Part shown: positions 1 to 8,979 of the stretch, piece by piece
Layout: the number at the start of each line of letters is the position of its first letter
How positions within the stretch are numbered: position 1 is the stretch's first letter
Source of the DNA: Alphaproteobacteria bacterium
GTDB taxonomy: Bacteria; Pseudomonadota; Alphaproteobacteria; Paracaedibacterales; CAITNM01
Reading direction: 5' to 3'
Length of the DNA stretch: 36,287 nt
Assembly: GCA_021298215.1 (NCBI GenBank)
Contig: JAJTEE010000013.1
Coordinates: 1-36,287, forward strand
Translations under genes and position numbers: made by a program
Notes under the pieces: generated by a model
Database searches by the model: none
Told to the model about the DNA's origin: nothing
Seen by the model: the letters and a program-made list of their open reading frames with translations, nothing else

Positions 1-300
1 CTAGTCGACTAGCGATTCTATTATCACAATTTGAGCTCAGATGGTTGCGATCTTAAAATCTAATACCATCGTCTCACAAAACTTTCCTCCTGGCAAAAAT
101 TATTATAGCCCATATATTTTTCTTGATTGGCTGGTGAAAGCTGCTGAATATCGTCAATTTAATGTGAATAAAAATATAATTAGGGGCTTTTTGATAGTGG
201 GGTATATGCTGAAGAGTTTTGGGTGAAATACGATACCAATAATAATCTTCATTTTTTTTGTGTTTTTAAGTAATATGGCAACTTGATTGGAGAAGAATAC
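1..300. other. Leading non-coding stretch, no supported gene
   Basis: The sequence opens with a perfect 12-base palindrome (CTAGTCGACTAG, 1-12). A 61-codon open frame on the plus strand at 41-226 has no clear ribosome binding site and no recognisable domain, so I do not call it a gene. The last 60 bases are AT-rich and presumably carry the dnaJ promoter or the end of an upstream transcript, but I could not pick out a convincing -35/-10 pair. Confidence 0.5.
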
Positions 301-1425
301 ATGTCTAAGGATTATTACGAAGTACTAGGCGTTGGAAAGTCGGCAAGCGACGATGAAATAAAAAAAGCATACCGAAAGCTTGCGATGAAATATCACCCAG
401 ATAAAAATCCTGGGGATAAAAAGGCCGAAGAGAAGTTTCGTGAAGCCACCGAAGCATATGAAGTGCTTTTGGATGCGCAAAAACGCGCCGCTTATGATCG
501 TTTTGGGCATGCGGCGTTTAACCAGCAGCAAGGTGGTGCTGGATACTCTGGCTTTTCTGGAGGAGGATTCGGTGGTGGTTCTTTTGTGGACATCATTGAT
601 GAAATGTTTGGTGGCGCTTTTACGGGTGGTGGTGGACAAGCTAACCATGCTGGGGCTGATGTGCGCTATAACATGGATATTACCTTGGAGGAAGCTTACA
701 AGGGAAAAAATGCGACCGTAAAGTTTACGACGTTTACAACGTGCACGGGGTGTAAAGGAAGTGGTGGTGAGGCAGGATCTCGCCCTACAAACTGTACGGC
801 ATGTCATGGACGTGGGAAAACACGTTATCAGCAAGGATTTTTTACAATTGAGCGCGCATGCGCGACATGTGGTGGCGCTGGGCAAACAATTTCTAAGCCG
901 TGTAGACCATGCAATGGAAGCGGGCGAGTGCGCAAAGAAAAGAATTTAGAAGTGAAGATTCCTGCAGGTGTTGAAGATGGCACGCGAATTCGTGTAACGC
1001 ATGAAGGGGAGGCAGGTCTTCGAGGTGCGCCAGCAGGGGATTTGTATGTATTTTTGAATATTAAGCCGCATTCGCTGTTTAAGCGACAGGGGCCAGATAT
1101 TTTGTGCAAAGTACCAATTCAAATGGTTACGGCAACTCTTGGTGGAGAAATTGAGGTGCCAACAATTGATGGATCTCAAGTTTCAGTAAAGATTCCAACT
1201 GGAACACAGCCAGGGCAGCAATTTAGAGTGAAGTCAAAAGGGATGAGCATTTTGCGGGCAACGGGGCGTGGAGATATGTTGATTGAGGCAAAGGTTGAGA
1301 CGCCAGTGAGCTTAACCAAGAAACAGCGCGAGTTGCTTGAAGAATTTGCACAAATTGGCAAGGATGGGAAAAATAGCCCTGAATCTTCTGGATTTTTTGC
1401 AAAAGTGAAAGATTTATTTCAATGA
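301..1425 (+). CDS. dnaJ: Chaperone protein DnaJ (Hsp40)
   Basis: This is the co-chaperone that delivers unfolded clients to DnaK and stimulates its ATPase in the cytoplasm. It has 374 residues and the full type I layout. The J domain carries HPD at residues 32-34. A Gly/Phe-rich linker spans about 75-113. A zinc domain has four CxxC pairs (148/151, 165/168, 187/190, 201/204), and the C-terminal client-binding region follows. I chose the ATG at 301 because GGAGA lies just upstream at the right distance and the protein then begins [10 protein letters not shown], as the family does. An in-frame TTG at 283 would add six residues and is less likely. dnaK is not in the window. The stop overlaps the next gene's start by 4 bases (ATGA), so the cupin gene is probably translationally coupled. 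Confidence 0.97.
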   Translation: MSKDYYEVLGVGKSASDDEIKKAYRKLAMKYHPDKNPGDKKAEEKFREATEAYEVLLDAQKRAAYDRFGHAAFNQQQGGAGYSGFSGGGFGGGSFVDIIDEMFGGAFTGGGGQANHAGADVRYNMDITLEEAYKGKNATVKFTTFTTCTGCKGSGGEAGSRPTNCTACHGRGKTRYQQGFFTIERACATCGGAGQTISKPCRPCNGSGRVRKEKNLEVKIPAGVEDGTRIRVTHEGEAGLRGAPAGDLYVFLNIKPHSLFKRQGPDILCKVPIQMVTATLGGEIEVPTIDGSQVSVKIPTGTQPGQQFRVKSKGMSILRATGRGDMLIEAKVETPVSLTKKQRELLEEFAQIGKDGKNSPESSGFFAKVKDLFQ

Positions 1426-1817
1426 CCGCTTGTCAAAAGCTTGCACCTACTCCGTTTGTGATTAATAAGGCGAACATTGAGCCACGTGATACAGGGTACG
1501 GAGAACGGGTGTATGAGTTAGCGGGGCCAACGGATGGCAATATTCATAAGCACTGTATAGCAATTGTGGATATTGATCCGGGTAAAAGTTCGAAAAATCA
1601 TTACCATCCAAGCGTTGAAGAGACGTATTTTGTGCTATCAGGGCAAGCGCTTATAAACATTGATGGAACAGATGCTTTTCTTTCTCAAGGGGATTTGGTG
1701 ACGATTCCAACGGGTGTGCATCATAAGGTGACGAATTCTTCAGAGACAGAGGTTTTGCAGTTATACGTTACTTGTGCAGAGCCGTGGACACCTGAGTGCA
1801 GTGTGTTTTTGGAATAA
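1422..1817 (+). CDS. Small cupin-domain protein
   Basis: A 131-residue single-domain cupin. Cupin motif 1 is visible around residues 63-85 ([15 protein letters not shown]), with two His and a Glu that would bind a metal. Motif 2 follows as [16 protein letters not shown]. Single-domain cupins of this size include sugar isomerases, dioxygenases and sensors of small molecules; the substrate cannot be read from the sequence. There is no signal peptide, so it is probably cytoplasmic. The start codon overlaps the dnaJ stop by 4 bases, which suggests co-expression with the chaperone, but no functional link is known to me. Confidence 0.85.
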   Translation: MTACQKLAPTPFVINKANIEPRDTGYGERVYELAGPTDGNIHKHCIAIVDIDPGKSSKNHYHPSVEETYFVLSGQALINIDGTDAFLSQGDLVTIPTGVHHKVTNSSETEVLQLYVTCAEPWTPECSVFLE

Positions 1818-1879
1818 GGACTTGCATACTTTTCTTAAAATCTTTATGATTTTTGTAACAACAATCAAAAAATAGTTTT

Positions 1880-2467
1880 ATGACTCGCGGTGGGATTCGT
1901 AAGGGGGCTGGGCGCAAACCAAATTCAGGAAAATTTGGTGAACAAACAGGCTTGGTGCGTGTACCGAAATCGCTGATACCACATGTTAAGGAGGCGCTGA
2001 TGAATGTTGAGAAGGTTCGTTTGGGTTCCGCTTTATCCAGCATTAAAGCGGCCTTTGATTGGCAAAGTTTTGATTTGCCTTCGGTTGCCCTGCCGATGTT
2101 TTCCAATAAAGTGTCAGCGGGGTTTCCATCGCCGGCTGATGATCACATGGACATGAAGTTGGATTTAAACCAGCACCTGGTGCAGCACCCGGCAGCGACA
2201 TTTTTCGTGCGCGTAAGTGGTGATTCGATGATTGGGGCTGGCATTTATGATGGCGATATTTTGGTGGTGGATCGTTCGTTAATATGCCGGGATGGTGGGA
2301 TTGTGATTGCGGTTGTGGATGGTGAATTGACGGTGAAACGATTTTTTACACGAGGCAAAGAGGTTTTGTTAAAGGCTGAGAACCCTAAGTATCCTGATAT
2401 TATTGTCAGCCATGAAATGGATTTTCGTATTTGGGGTATTGTGACTACGGTTATTCATAAGGTTTAA
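1880..2467 (+). CDS. umuD: UmuD-like S24 autoprotease with N-terminal extension
   Basis: The C-terminal 140 residues match UmuD, the SOS protein that cleaves itself and joins UmuC as DNA polymerase V. The putative self-cleavage site is Ala80-Gly81 in SAGFPSPA. The nucleophile is Ser116 (GDSM) and the general base is Lys153 (LTVKRF). Spacing between cleavage site, Ser and Lys (35 and 37 residues) and from Lys to the C-terminus (42) equals that of E. coli UmuD as I recall it. About 56 residues are added in front: a basic Gly/Arg/Lys stretch (GGIRKGAGRKP) and then a VRVPKSLIPHVKEAL segment resembling a short DNA-binding or dimerisation helix. No umuC follows, and I saw no GTTC-N7-GTTC alphaproteobacterial SOS box upstream. 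It could instead be a LexA-like repressor; the cleavage-site context favours UmuD. Its stop overlaps the stop of the convergent GNAT gene. Confidence 0.82.
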   Translation: MTRGGIRKGAGRKPNSGKFGEQTGLVRVPKSLIPHVKEALMNVEKVRLGSALSSIKAAFDWQSFDLPSVALPMFSNKVSAGFPSPADDHMDMKLDLNQHLVQHPAATFFVRVSGDSMIGAGIYDGDILVVDRSLICRDGGIVIAVVDGELTVKRFFTRGKEVLLKAENPKYPDIIVSHEMDFRIWGIVTTVIHKV

Positions 2468-3228
2468 TTGTATTGGTAGACGTGATACGTAAAAAGCTCA
2501 TGAAAGCCTAAGCGTTTGTAAACGTTTAAGCCTTTTGATGAGGCATCTAGCGTAGCATGTTTTGCTCCTTTTTCTTGCGCTAAGCGCATGCCAAATTGCA
2601 TGATTTGTGTGGCATATCCAAGGCGTTGATGAGTGGGGTTGGTTGAGACATTATCAATTTTTACCCAGTCATTTAGAAAAGTGAGGGTAAGCGTTGCGAT
2701 GGTCTTATTTTCTAGAGTGCCAATGAAATGATTCATGTTTGTATTTTGAGATGCTGCTCTTTTTAAGGCTTGATTGTATTGATTGATCGTTTCATTTGTT
2801 CCGCCAAAAGCTTCTAACATAGTGTTTAAAAAGCCATTGCGGTTGGTATCTGCTGGCTGAAAGGTTACGGATGTTTTTGGCGTGATGATAGGAGATTGAA
2901 ATTCGTAATGCATCGCGGATGATATTTCGGAAAAGGTAATGTTGTGCTGGTTAAGCTTTTCTTTTAAAGAAGGTGTATGAAGATCACCAGGTACAACATA
3001 TGTCCAGCGCGGAACGTTATGCTTGGCAAAGAATTGCTTAACGTTATCAATAAGTTGATTCAGGTTTTTATGTTCTTGTCGTTGCAGAAAAACATTAAAA
3101 GGGGGCTCATTAATTTCTGCAATATAAGCCATGGAATGCTCTTCAAAGTGTTGCTTTGTCGAGCTGATAGAGTTGGAAAAATAATCCTCTACTTTATGAA
3201 AGTGGCGCCTTAATTCGAGTTTTTCCAT
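2464..3228 (-). CDS. GNAT-family N-acetyltransferase
   Basis: A 254-residue protein whose C-terminal half is a GNAT domain. The acetyl-CoA loop is TNPTHQRLGYATQIM (Q/RxxGxA pattern), and the domain ends with the usual NVYKRLGFHELFTYHVYQY strand-helix-strand. The N-terminal half has no clear motif and may be a degenerate second GNAT fold. The acceptor substrate is unknown. The start overlaps the end of the RatA-like gene by 19 bases, so it looks like the last gene of the minus-strand operon that contains lipA. Its stop overlaps the convergent umuD stop by 4 bases, leaving no room for a separate terminator. Confidence 0.85.
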   Translation of the reverse strand: MEKLELRRHFHKVEDYFSNSISSTKQHFEEHSMAYIAEINEPPFNVFLQRQEHKNLNQLIDNVKQFFAKHNVPRWTYVVPGDLHTPSLKEKLNQHNITFSEISSAMHYEFQSPIITPKTSVTFQPADTNRNGFLNTMLEAFGGTNETINQYNQALKRAASQNTNMNHFIGTLENKTIATLTLTFLNDWVKIDNVSTNPTHQRLGYATQIMQFGMRLAQEKGAKHATLDASSKGLNVYKRLGFHELFTYHVYQYN

Positions 3229-3644
3229 ACGTCTTTTGCTCTTTCTTGAAAGGCTGTCATGGTGGTGGCAGCAACTTTGTCTAGGACTTTGCCAACTGTT
3301 AACTGTAGCAATGTTGAGCGTAATTCAAAAGAGAGGGTGAATTCTACTTTGCACTGATTTTCTCTATGTGGGTGAAAATGCCACAGAGATTCTAAGGATT
3401 TAAAGGTTTTATCGGGAATAGCCTGGGCTTTTACGGCGTTATCGGAGACGAAAACTTTCGAGCGATAGGTTTTTTCAAAGGCGCCAGAGCCAATGGTGAG
3501 GTCAGCTTGGAAGGAGTTTTCTGTTTCTGGAAATATAGTTGCAAAGTTTACCATTGGTAAAAATTTGGGATATTGGGCAACATCAGCAACAATGTTTTTG
3601 AGGAATTGCGAGGGATACGGGAGTATTTTAGTTGTTTGATACAT
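3210..3644 (-). CDS. RatA/Coq10-like START-domain (SRPBCC) protein
   Basis: A 144-residue SRPBCC protein of the polyketide cyclase/Coq10 type ([21 protein letters not shown] at the N-terminus, then [15 protein letters not shown]). In mitochondria and alphaproteobacteria this family binds ubiquinone or its precursors and supports respiration. The E. coli relative RatA was described as a ribosome-association toxin, but nothing here supports a toxin role. The frame stays open up to 3782. I chose the ATG at 3644 because the family begins with residues like [15 protein letters not shown] and a longer start would lie deep inside lipA. It overlaps the lipA end by 17 bases. The lipA-coq10 order is common in alphaproteobacteria and fits a respiratory and cofactor role. 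Confidence 0.9.
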   Translation of the reverse strand: MYQTTKILPYPSQFLKNIVADVAQYPKFLPMVNFATIFPETENSFQADLTIGSGAFEKTYRSKVFVSDNAVKAQAIPDKTFKSLESLWHFHPHRENQCKVEFTLSFELRSTLLQLTVGKVLDKVAATTMTAFQERAKDVWKNSN

Positions 3645-4533
3645 GATTGAGAGCGGCGCTACGTGCGGCGGATAAGCGTTTAAAATCATCACCCGCATGA
3701 TAGGATGAGCGGGTAAGCGGAGAGGCTGCCATGAGCAAAAAGCCTTTAGAACGTCCTCGACTCGCATATTCACTGAATTCATCGGGAGTAATAAAACTCA
3801 TCACCTGATGATGCTTGGGGGTGGGCTGTAGATATTGGCCAATGGTCATAAAGTCTACGTCAGCGGCGCGCAGGTCATCCATGACTTGAAATACTTCGTG
3901 TTTTTCCTCGCCAAGACCTACCATGATGCCGGATTTGGTGAAAATGGAGGGGTTCATTTTTTTAACCGTATCAAGTAGACGTAATGAATTAAAATACCTA
4001 GCACCGGGACGTACGCTTGCGTATAAGCGAGGAACGGTTTCGAGGTTGTGATTGAAGACATCGGGTTTAGCTTTAACGACCACTTCGATGGCGTGTTCTT
4101 TGCGCAAGAAATCAGGCGTAAGAACTTCAATGGTTGTGTTAGGAGATGCTTGACGAATAGCGAGTATGACTTGAGCAAAGTGTTCGGCACCACCATCGTC
4201 GAGATCGTCGCGATCAACGGACGTGATGACCACATGCTCTAACTGCATCTTGGCAACTGCTTTAGCGACCCGTTCGGGTTCGTGTGGGTCGAGCAAATCT
4301 GGTCTGCCAGTTTTGACATTGCAAAACCGACAGGCACGCGTGCATATGTCGCCTAAAATCATGAAAGTAGCGTGTTTTTTAGCCCAGCACTCGCCTATGT
4401 TTGGGCACGCGGCTTCTTCACATACGGTATGAAGTTTATGCTCACTAACAAGAGCTTTTGTTTCGAAATATTCTTTCGAAGTGGGGGCCTTAACTCTAAT
4501 CCAATCGGGCTTTTTAAGCGGCAATGCTTCCAC
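3628..4533 (-). CDS. lipA: Lipoyl synthase
   Basis: A radical-SAM enzyme that inserts two sulfurs into the octanoyl group carried on E2 and H proteins, making lipoate for pyruvate and 2-oxoglutarate dehydrogenases. It has 301 residues, the usual length. The auxiliary cluster cysteines are C38, C43 and C49 ([12 protein letters not shown]). The radical-SAM cluster is C64, C68 and C71 (CTRACRFC). The C-terminal RSSY motif, whose serine ligates the auxiliary cluster, is present ([12 protein letters not shown]). It sits 11 bases after the DUF3576 lipoprotein gene and overlaps the RatA/Coq10-like gene, inside the long minus-strand operon. lipB is not in the window. Confidence 0.97.
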   Translation of the reverse strand: MEALPLKKPDWIRVKAPTSKEYFETKALVSEHKLHTVCEEAACPNIGECWAKKHATFMILGDICTRACRFCNVKTGRPDLLDPHEPERVAKAVAKMQLEHVVITSVDRDDLDDGGAEHFAQVILAIRQASPNTTIEVLTPDFLRKEHAIEVVVKAKPDVFNHNLETVPRLYASVRPGARYFNSLRLLDTVKKMNPSIFTKSGIMVGLGEEKHEVFQVMDDLRAADVDFMTIGQYLQPTPKHHQVMSFITPDEFSEYASRGRSKGFLLMAASPLTRSSYHAGDDFKRLSAARSAALNHVSNN

Positions 4534-4544
4534 TCATTTTCCTT

Positions 4545-5051
4545 TTATTTAGAATCTTCACCAACGCGAATTGAACGCGCTTTTTGCAAAATAATGTTTT
4601 CCAGATCGCGGGAAGCTTTATTATCAATGCCTGCGTCGCGCCATTCGCTGTTTTGTTTGATTTGTTTGTGCACGCTGACTTCTAGAGCATCAGAGCGTAA
4701 TTGTTTATCTTTGATGCGTACTTGAATTTTCAAGCGATCCGTTGCGCCAGCTGGGTGGTACCAATCAGTAATTAACATACCGCCTGGACCATCAGAAGAA
4801 ATAATGGGGGCAAAACTTAGGGTATCAAGGCTTGCTTGCCATAGATAGCGATTAACAACTTGCCCTCCGCCACTTTCCGTGCGGCCAGAAACTTTAGAAC
4901 CGATAGTAATCCCTTCGGGACCTGCCAAAGATCCAAAACCTAGCTTAACTTTGTCTTCTTGAGATAACGGAGCTTCAGCCTTTTGATGAGAATTCGAGCA
5001 TGCAGCAAGAATTAGGGCAAAACTTATATTAAGTGTTTTTCTGAAAGTCAT
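4545..5051 (-). CDS. DUF3576 family lipoprotein
   Basis: A 168-residue lipoprotein. The N-terminus MTFRKTLNISFALILAAC is a lipoprotein signal peptide with lipobox LAAC, so Cys18 should be lipidated. The mature part (KLGFGSLAGPEGITIG, LWQASLDTLSFAPIISSDGPGG, ITDWYHP) resembles the DUF3576 family found in alphaproteobacteria, probably anchored in the outer membrane. No biochemical role is known to me. It lies 80 bases after nadK and 11 bases before lipA on the same strand, so it may have its own promoter in that gap or belong to the larger transcript. Confidence 0.82.
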   Translation of the reverse strand: MTFRKTLNISFALILAACSNSHQKAEAPLSQEDKVKLGFGSLAGPEGITIGSKVSGRTESGGGQVVNRYLWQASLDTLSFAPIISSDGPGGMLITDWYHPAGATDRLKIQVRIKDKQLRSDALEVSVHKQIKQNSEWRDAGIDNKASRDLENIILQKARSIRVGEDSK

Positions 5052-5131
5052 TTAAAATCGGCAATATCAACGAATAGTAATGCAATATAGCGAATTCTTG
5101 GGAATTTTTCGAGGTTTTATTTTAGTGAACT

Positions 5132-5896
5132 TTAGTGCTCTAAAAACTGTTCGCGTAAGATGCGTTCTTCAAGGTAGTGATGGGGGTCAAAGAGCAAGGT
5201 ATAGGGAGTAGATGTGTCCAATGAAACCTCTACCGTGTGAACTTTATGAATAAGGCGTTGGTCTGCTGTTAATTTTACCGGCCGTTGTTCGGGGGATTGC
5301 ACCTCTAATTTAATTTCAGATGAGTTTGGAATAAGAGCTCCTTTCCAGCGACGAGGCCTAAAAGGGCAAATGGGGGTTAAGGCAATCAGTCCCGATTCTA
5401 AGGGAAGGATAGGGCCTCCAGCTGATAGATTATAAGCGGTACTTCCTGCTGGGGTGGCAATGATTAACCCATCCCCAATTAAAGAATTGAGACGTGGCTT
5501 ATTGTTTACCTTGATAGAAATTTTTGAGGTTTGGGCAGAGCTTCTAAATAATGAAATTTCATTGAAAGCTTGCACTTCATATTCTTGTCCTAGAACATCA
5601 ATAACTTTTGCTTTGAGAGAAAATAGCGTTGTTTTTTTTGCAGAAGAGATTCTTTGTGAAAGGTCTTTTAAGCTTTCTGAACTATTGAGTAAAAAACCAA
5701 TAGTTCCTGTATTGATGCCATAGACAGGTATCTTGTGGTCTTTAAGCTGATGAAGGGTGTGTAGCATAAAACCGTCCCCACCAAAGGCTATAATAACTTC
5801 TGCTTGATCAACAGGAACAATTTCGAGCGCGCTATCTATTTCTCTAGCTAGATTTTTTGCTTTTGTTTTATGAGATGTTAGGACAGCGACTTTCAT
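5132..5896 (-). CDS. nadK: NAD kinase
   Basis: Phosphorylates NAD to NADP in the cytoplasm. At 254 residues it matches short bacterial NadK. The GGDG motif (VIIAFGGDGFMLHTLHQL) binds the phosphate donor. GINTGTIGFLL and the conserved catalytic segment GDGLIIATPAGSTAYNLSAGG follow, as does NE in AFNEISLFRSS. The start ATGAAAGTCGCT lies 3 bases after the pfkA stop, so the two are almost certainly co-transcribed. Pairing Pfk with NadK puts two structurally related kinases side by side. Confidence 0.96.
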   Translation of the reverse strand: MKVAVLTSHKTKAKNLAREIDSALEIVPVDQAEVIIAFGGDGFMLHTLHQLKDHKIPVYGINTGTIGFLLNSSESLKDLSQRISSAKKTTLFSLKAKVIDVLGQEYEVQAFNEISLFRSSAQTSKISIKVNNKPRLNSLIGDGLIIATPAGSTAYNLSAGGPILPLESGLIALTPICPFRPRRWKGALIPNSSEIKLEVQSPEQRPVKLTADQRLIHKVHTVEVSLDTSTPYTLLFDPHHYLEERILREQFLEH

Positions 5897-5899
5897 GAA

Positions 5900-6985
5900 C
5901 TAAAGCTCACCTACGTAGATACCTATCGATCTTGCGGTTTCTAATAATAATCCCTTGGGGTCAACGACATTGTAGATATCAATAGCGGCTTCGATAGGTA
6001 CAGAACTAATTGTATTATTGCTCCACGTTAGCATTTTACCGAAGTTTTTTTCAGCAATCATATCAACCGCTTTCACACCAAAAGCTGTTGCTAAAATGCG
6101 GTCTTGGCTATTTGGTTGAGCTCCCCTTTGTACATGCCCAAGAATCGTGAAACGGAGATCAGCTTTAAGCTTTTCTTCTAGCTTTTCACATAGATATTCT
6201 GAAATCCCACCGTATCGAGGTCTTTCGTTGTAGGAGGTGCCACGTAGAATTGAAGCATCCTCTTGTGTTTTAACAGCTTCTGAAACGATGATTAAGACAT
6301 GCTTTCTGCCTTGTTCTTTGATGTTTTGTATGTGTTTACAGATTGAATCGAGGGTGTAAGGGATTTCTGGAATGAGGATGACATCTGCTCCCCCTGCAAC
6401 GCCTGCAGCAAGGGCAATGTGTCCAGCATCACGCCCCATTACTTCTAAGATGATGATGCGATCATGGCTTGCAGCCGTTGGTTGTAAGCGGTCTAGCGCT
6501 TCCGTTGCAACATCAACAGCGGTGCTGTACCCTATAGATAGCTCTGTTTGCGCAAGGTCATTATCAATAGTTTTAGGAATGCAGACCATGTTGATTCCTT
6601 CTTTTTTGATAAGTTTGCTATTGATGCGCATGCTTCCATCACCACCGATAGCAATGATGGCATCTAGATTTAGTTGTTTGTACCCTTCAATCACATCGTC
6701 GGATCGATCAATTTTTGAGCCATCAGCGGATGGAAAATAAAAAGGATTATCTTTAGTTGTGCTGCCGAGTATTGTGCCGGCTGATCTCAGCATTGATTGA
6801 TCGCAATTAGCAGCGGTTAAAGATGTATACTCCAATGGTCGGTGAATGAGTCCACATGTGCCCCTTAGGATGCCCATCACTTCCCACCCATAATGTTGGG
6901 TTGCGCGAAGGGTAATGGCGCGAATAGCAGCATTTAAACCAGAGCAGTCTCCTCCGCTCGTCAAAACTCCAATTCTTTTGATCAT
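5900..6985 (-). CDS. pfkA: 6-phosphofructokinase (PfkA family, mixed-type signature)
   Basis: Phosphorylates fructose 6-phosphate to the 1,6-bisphosphate. It has 361 residues, longer than E. coli PfkA (about 320) and typical of group III PFKs. Visible motifs are SGGDCSGLNAAIRA (phosphate loop), AIGGDGSM at 112-119 and PKTIDNDL at 137-144 with the catalytic Asp (D141), then GRDAGHIALAAGVAGGAD. G117 equals E. coli Gly104, which favours ATP, while K138 equals E. coli Gly124, where Lys is typical of PPi-dependent enzymes. This Gly/Lys pair is known in ATP-using group III enzymes, so ATP is the likelier donor, but PPi cannot be excluded. The start overlaps the mlaA stop by 4 bases. Confidence 0.94.
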   Translation of the reverse strand: MIKRIGVLTSGGDCSGLNAAIRAITLRATQHYGWEVMGILRGTCGLIHRPLEYTSLTAANCDQSMLRSAGTILGSTTKDNPFYFPSADGSKIDRSDDVIEGYKQLNLDAIIAIGGDGSMRINSKLIKKEGINMVCIPKTIDNDLAQTELSIGYSTAVDVATEALDRLQPTAASHDRIIILEVMGRDAGHIALAAGVAGGADVILIPEIPYTLDSICKHIQNIKEQGRKHVLIIVSEAVKTQEDASILRGTSYNERPRYGGISEYLCEKLEEKLKADLRFTILGHVQRGAQPNSQDRILATAFGVKAVDMIAEKNFGKMLTWSNNTISSVPIEAAIDIYNVVDPKGLLLETARSIGIYVGEL

Positions 6986-7743
6986 TTGCTGCTCCTTTGT
7001 AACCTATCGTCTACTTTTTTCTGACGCTGAAAAATCATGCTTCGAATGGTAACATAAGAATCCGAAGATGTCTCGTAGATGTCATCCAATGCTGTAAGAA
7101 GAGAAGCGCGAATATCAATAACTTCAGCTGCAGTAACGCCCCAAAGCCAATGAACGAATTGATGGTGTGTGTTGTGATGGCTCTTGGAGTGCTTAGCAAC
7201 ATAATAAACAGGATCAGCAAACCAATCGAAGGCATATCCAAAGGCTCCTCTGAAAGTAGTAGGACCAATGATAGGTAGCATGATATAAGGACCAGGTTCA
7301 ACGCCCCACGATGATAGAGTTTCATTAAAAGTTGTTGGGTTTTCTTTTATTCCAATGAACTCAGCAAAGTCTAATAGGCCGCATAATCCAAAGGTTGTGT
7401 TAAGAAGGAATCTAAGTATTGTTTTTGAAGATTTCTCTCCTTCTCCCTGCAGAAGGTAATTCACCGCGCTAAGAGGGCCGCGAACGTTTTTAATAAAACT
7501 TCGGGTGCAGTATTTAACATTTTCTGGTGTGCCTAAATCATAAGCAATCGCCACGGGTTTAATGATAAAGGCATCAAGCATACGATTAAAACCATATACG
7601 TATCGATTGAATAGCTCTAGTTGATCAGGCTCATATAAGGCAAATTCATCATCTTTGTTTTTATTAGGGTCTTTATTTAGATCAGATGTTGAAGAACAAT
7701 CACATAGAATAAATAACAGAAAAAGCCAGTTCCAGCGTTTCAT
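6982..7743 (-). CDS. mlaA: MlaA (VacJ) family outer-membrane lipoprotein
   Basis: MlaA is the outer-membrane component of the Mla phospholipid transport system and removes misplaced phospholipid from the outer leaflet. Family motifs are clear: DQLELFNRYVYGFNRMLD, then NVKYCTRSFIKNVRGPLSAVN and WGVEPGPYIMLPIIGPTTFRG. I start it at the ATG at 7743, giving 253 residues with the signal peptide MKRWNWLFLLFILCDCSS; an in-frame TTG at 7800 would add 19 residues ahead of the signal. The lipobox is not ideal (ILC or LCDC), so the lipidated cysteine is uncertain. The rest of the Mla system (MlaBCDEF) is absent here. It is the first gene of the minus-strand run mlaA-pfkA-nadK. Confidence 0.92.
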   Translation of the reverse strand: MKRWNWLFLLFILCDCSSTSDLNKDPNKNKDDEFALYEPDQLELFNRYVYGFNRMLDAFIIKPVAIAYDLGTPENVKYCTRSFIKNVRGPLSAVNYLLQGEGEKSSKTILRFLLNTTFGLCGLLDFAEFIGIKENPTTFNETLSSWGVEPGPYIMLPIIGPTTFRGAFGYAFDWFADPVYYVAKHSKSHHNTHHQFVHWLWGVTAAEVIDIRASLLTALDDIYETSSDSYVTIRSMIFQRQKKVDDRLQRSSK

Positions 7744-7842
7744 ACAATCTTTAATCGGGTAAACTCTTAAAACTTTAACAAAATTTGCGCAATCACCCAA
7801 GATAGATTAATAAGAAGAATACAGATAATAAAAAAATACCTT

Positions 7843-8979
7843 ATGGATTATCATTTTAATGAAACTGCGTTGCATATGCTTCAGGTGTTGAACCAAGCAG
7901 GTTTTGAAAGTTGGTTCGTTGGGGGGTGTGTGCGCGACATAATTCTCAAAAAACCTTTCAACGATTATGATATTGCCACGCGCGCTAAACCCGCGGATGT
8001 AATTGGTCTTTTTTCAAAAAAATTTGAATTAGATCAAAAGGGAAGAAGGTATGGCTGTGTAAGGGTATGCTATGAAGGTATTTGGTACGACATTACTTCC
8101 TTAAGAAAAGATGTTAATCAAGATGGTAGGCGCACGGGCATTGTTTACACAGATGATTTAAAAGAAGACGCAAGTAGGCGGGACTTTACGGTAAATGCCT
8201 TATACTGGAATCAAAATGGCTTTGTTGACTTTTTTAATGGACAGCAGGATTTAGCTGAGCATCGGGTGCGTTTTATTGGCGATGCATCACAGCGTGTGCA
8301 TGAAGATTATTTACGAATATTACGATTTTTAAGGTTTTCTAGTAGGTATGCGGATGAATTTGATGTTGAGGGTGTTAAAGCATGCTATGAAAATCGAGAG
8401 TTTTTGCGCTATTTATCTGGAGAACGTGTTTGGGATGAATGGCAAAAAATCTTATTCCAGTCAGGCACATTAAGAATTTTGCGCTTAATGGCTGAGAGTG
8501 ACATGGATATGACTTTATTTGGTGGAAAATTTGATCTGCAGCATTATGAAGCATACCAAGGAAACGATAGCCTTTTGTTAACGCGTTTGTTGCTTCCATT
8601 TATCCATAACGAGCATTTAGTGCAACGACTTAGCTTGGATTTTAAAGAAAAAATGTGGCTAAAAACAGCAGATGGACTTTTTCCAAGTGAGAATTTTCGT
8701 GAGCTTTATTTAAAGTATGGCGGGAGCGTAAAAGAGTTAGTTTGGTATTGGGCAGCTAAATATAAAAAAAATGCCCAAGAAATTTTCCAACATTCATTTT
8801 GGCAAGTTAAAGATCCTCAATTTCCTTTAACAGGGCAGGATATTTTAAATCTTGGTTGCCAACCTGGGCCAATTGTTGGAGACTACTTAGAACGTGCTCG
8901 CCTATGGTGGGTCAAGAATGATTTTATCCCTAGTTATGAGGACTGTTTGAATTATGCAAAATCCTTACTTAACCCGTGA
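7843..8979 (+). CDS. cca: CCA tRNA nucleotidyltransferase / poly(A) polymerase family
   Basis: Adds or repairs the 3'-CCA end of tRNAs. It has 378 residues. The class II nucleotidyltransferase head has GGCVRDIIL at 27-35 and the metal-binding D41/D43 (NDYDIAT). It continues with RRDFTVNALYW and a flap and neck region (HEDYLRILRFLRFSSRY). The C-terminus is less conserved, as usual. The protein could formally be a poly(A) polymerase, but the single gene and alphaproteobacterial context favour CCA addition. The 3' end overlaps the chpT-like gene by 26 bases, so the two are translated from one message. Upstream (7744-7842) is the divergent promoter region shared with mlaA. Confidence 0.94.
   Translation: MDYHFNETALHMLQVLNQAGFESWFVGGCVRDIILKKPFNDYDIATRAKPADVIGLFSKKFELDQKGRRYGCVRVCYEGIWYDITSLRKDVNQDGRRTGIVYTDDLKEDASRRDFTVNALYWNQNGFVDFFNGQQDLAEHRVRFIGDASQRVHEDYLRILRFLRFSSRYADEFDVEGVKACYENREFLRYLSGERVWDEWQKILFQSGTLRILRLMAESDMDMTLFGGKFDLQHYEAYQGNDSLLLTRLLLPFIHNEHLVQRLSLDFKEKMWLKTADGLFPSENFRELYLKYGGSVKELVWYWAAKYKKNAQEIFQHSFWQVKDPQFPLTGQDILNLGCQPGPIVGDYLERARLWWVKNDFIPSYEDCLNYAKSLLNP

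Noticed and set aside
41..226. 61-codon plus-strand open frame before dnaJ
   Set aside because: No clear ribosome binding site, no recognisable domain and no supporting context.
325..885. 186-codon minus-strand open frame inside dnaJ
   Set aside because: Lies wholly antisense to a gene with full DnaJ motifs; a codon-bias shadow.
3210..3644. RatA-type toxin of a toxin-antitoxin pair
   Set aside because: The protein is Coq10/START-like and follows lipA as in other alphaproteobacteria; no antitoxin partner is present.
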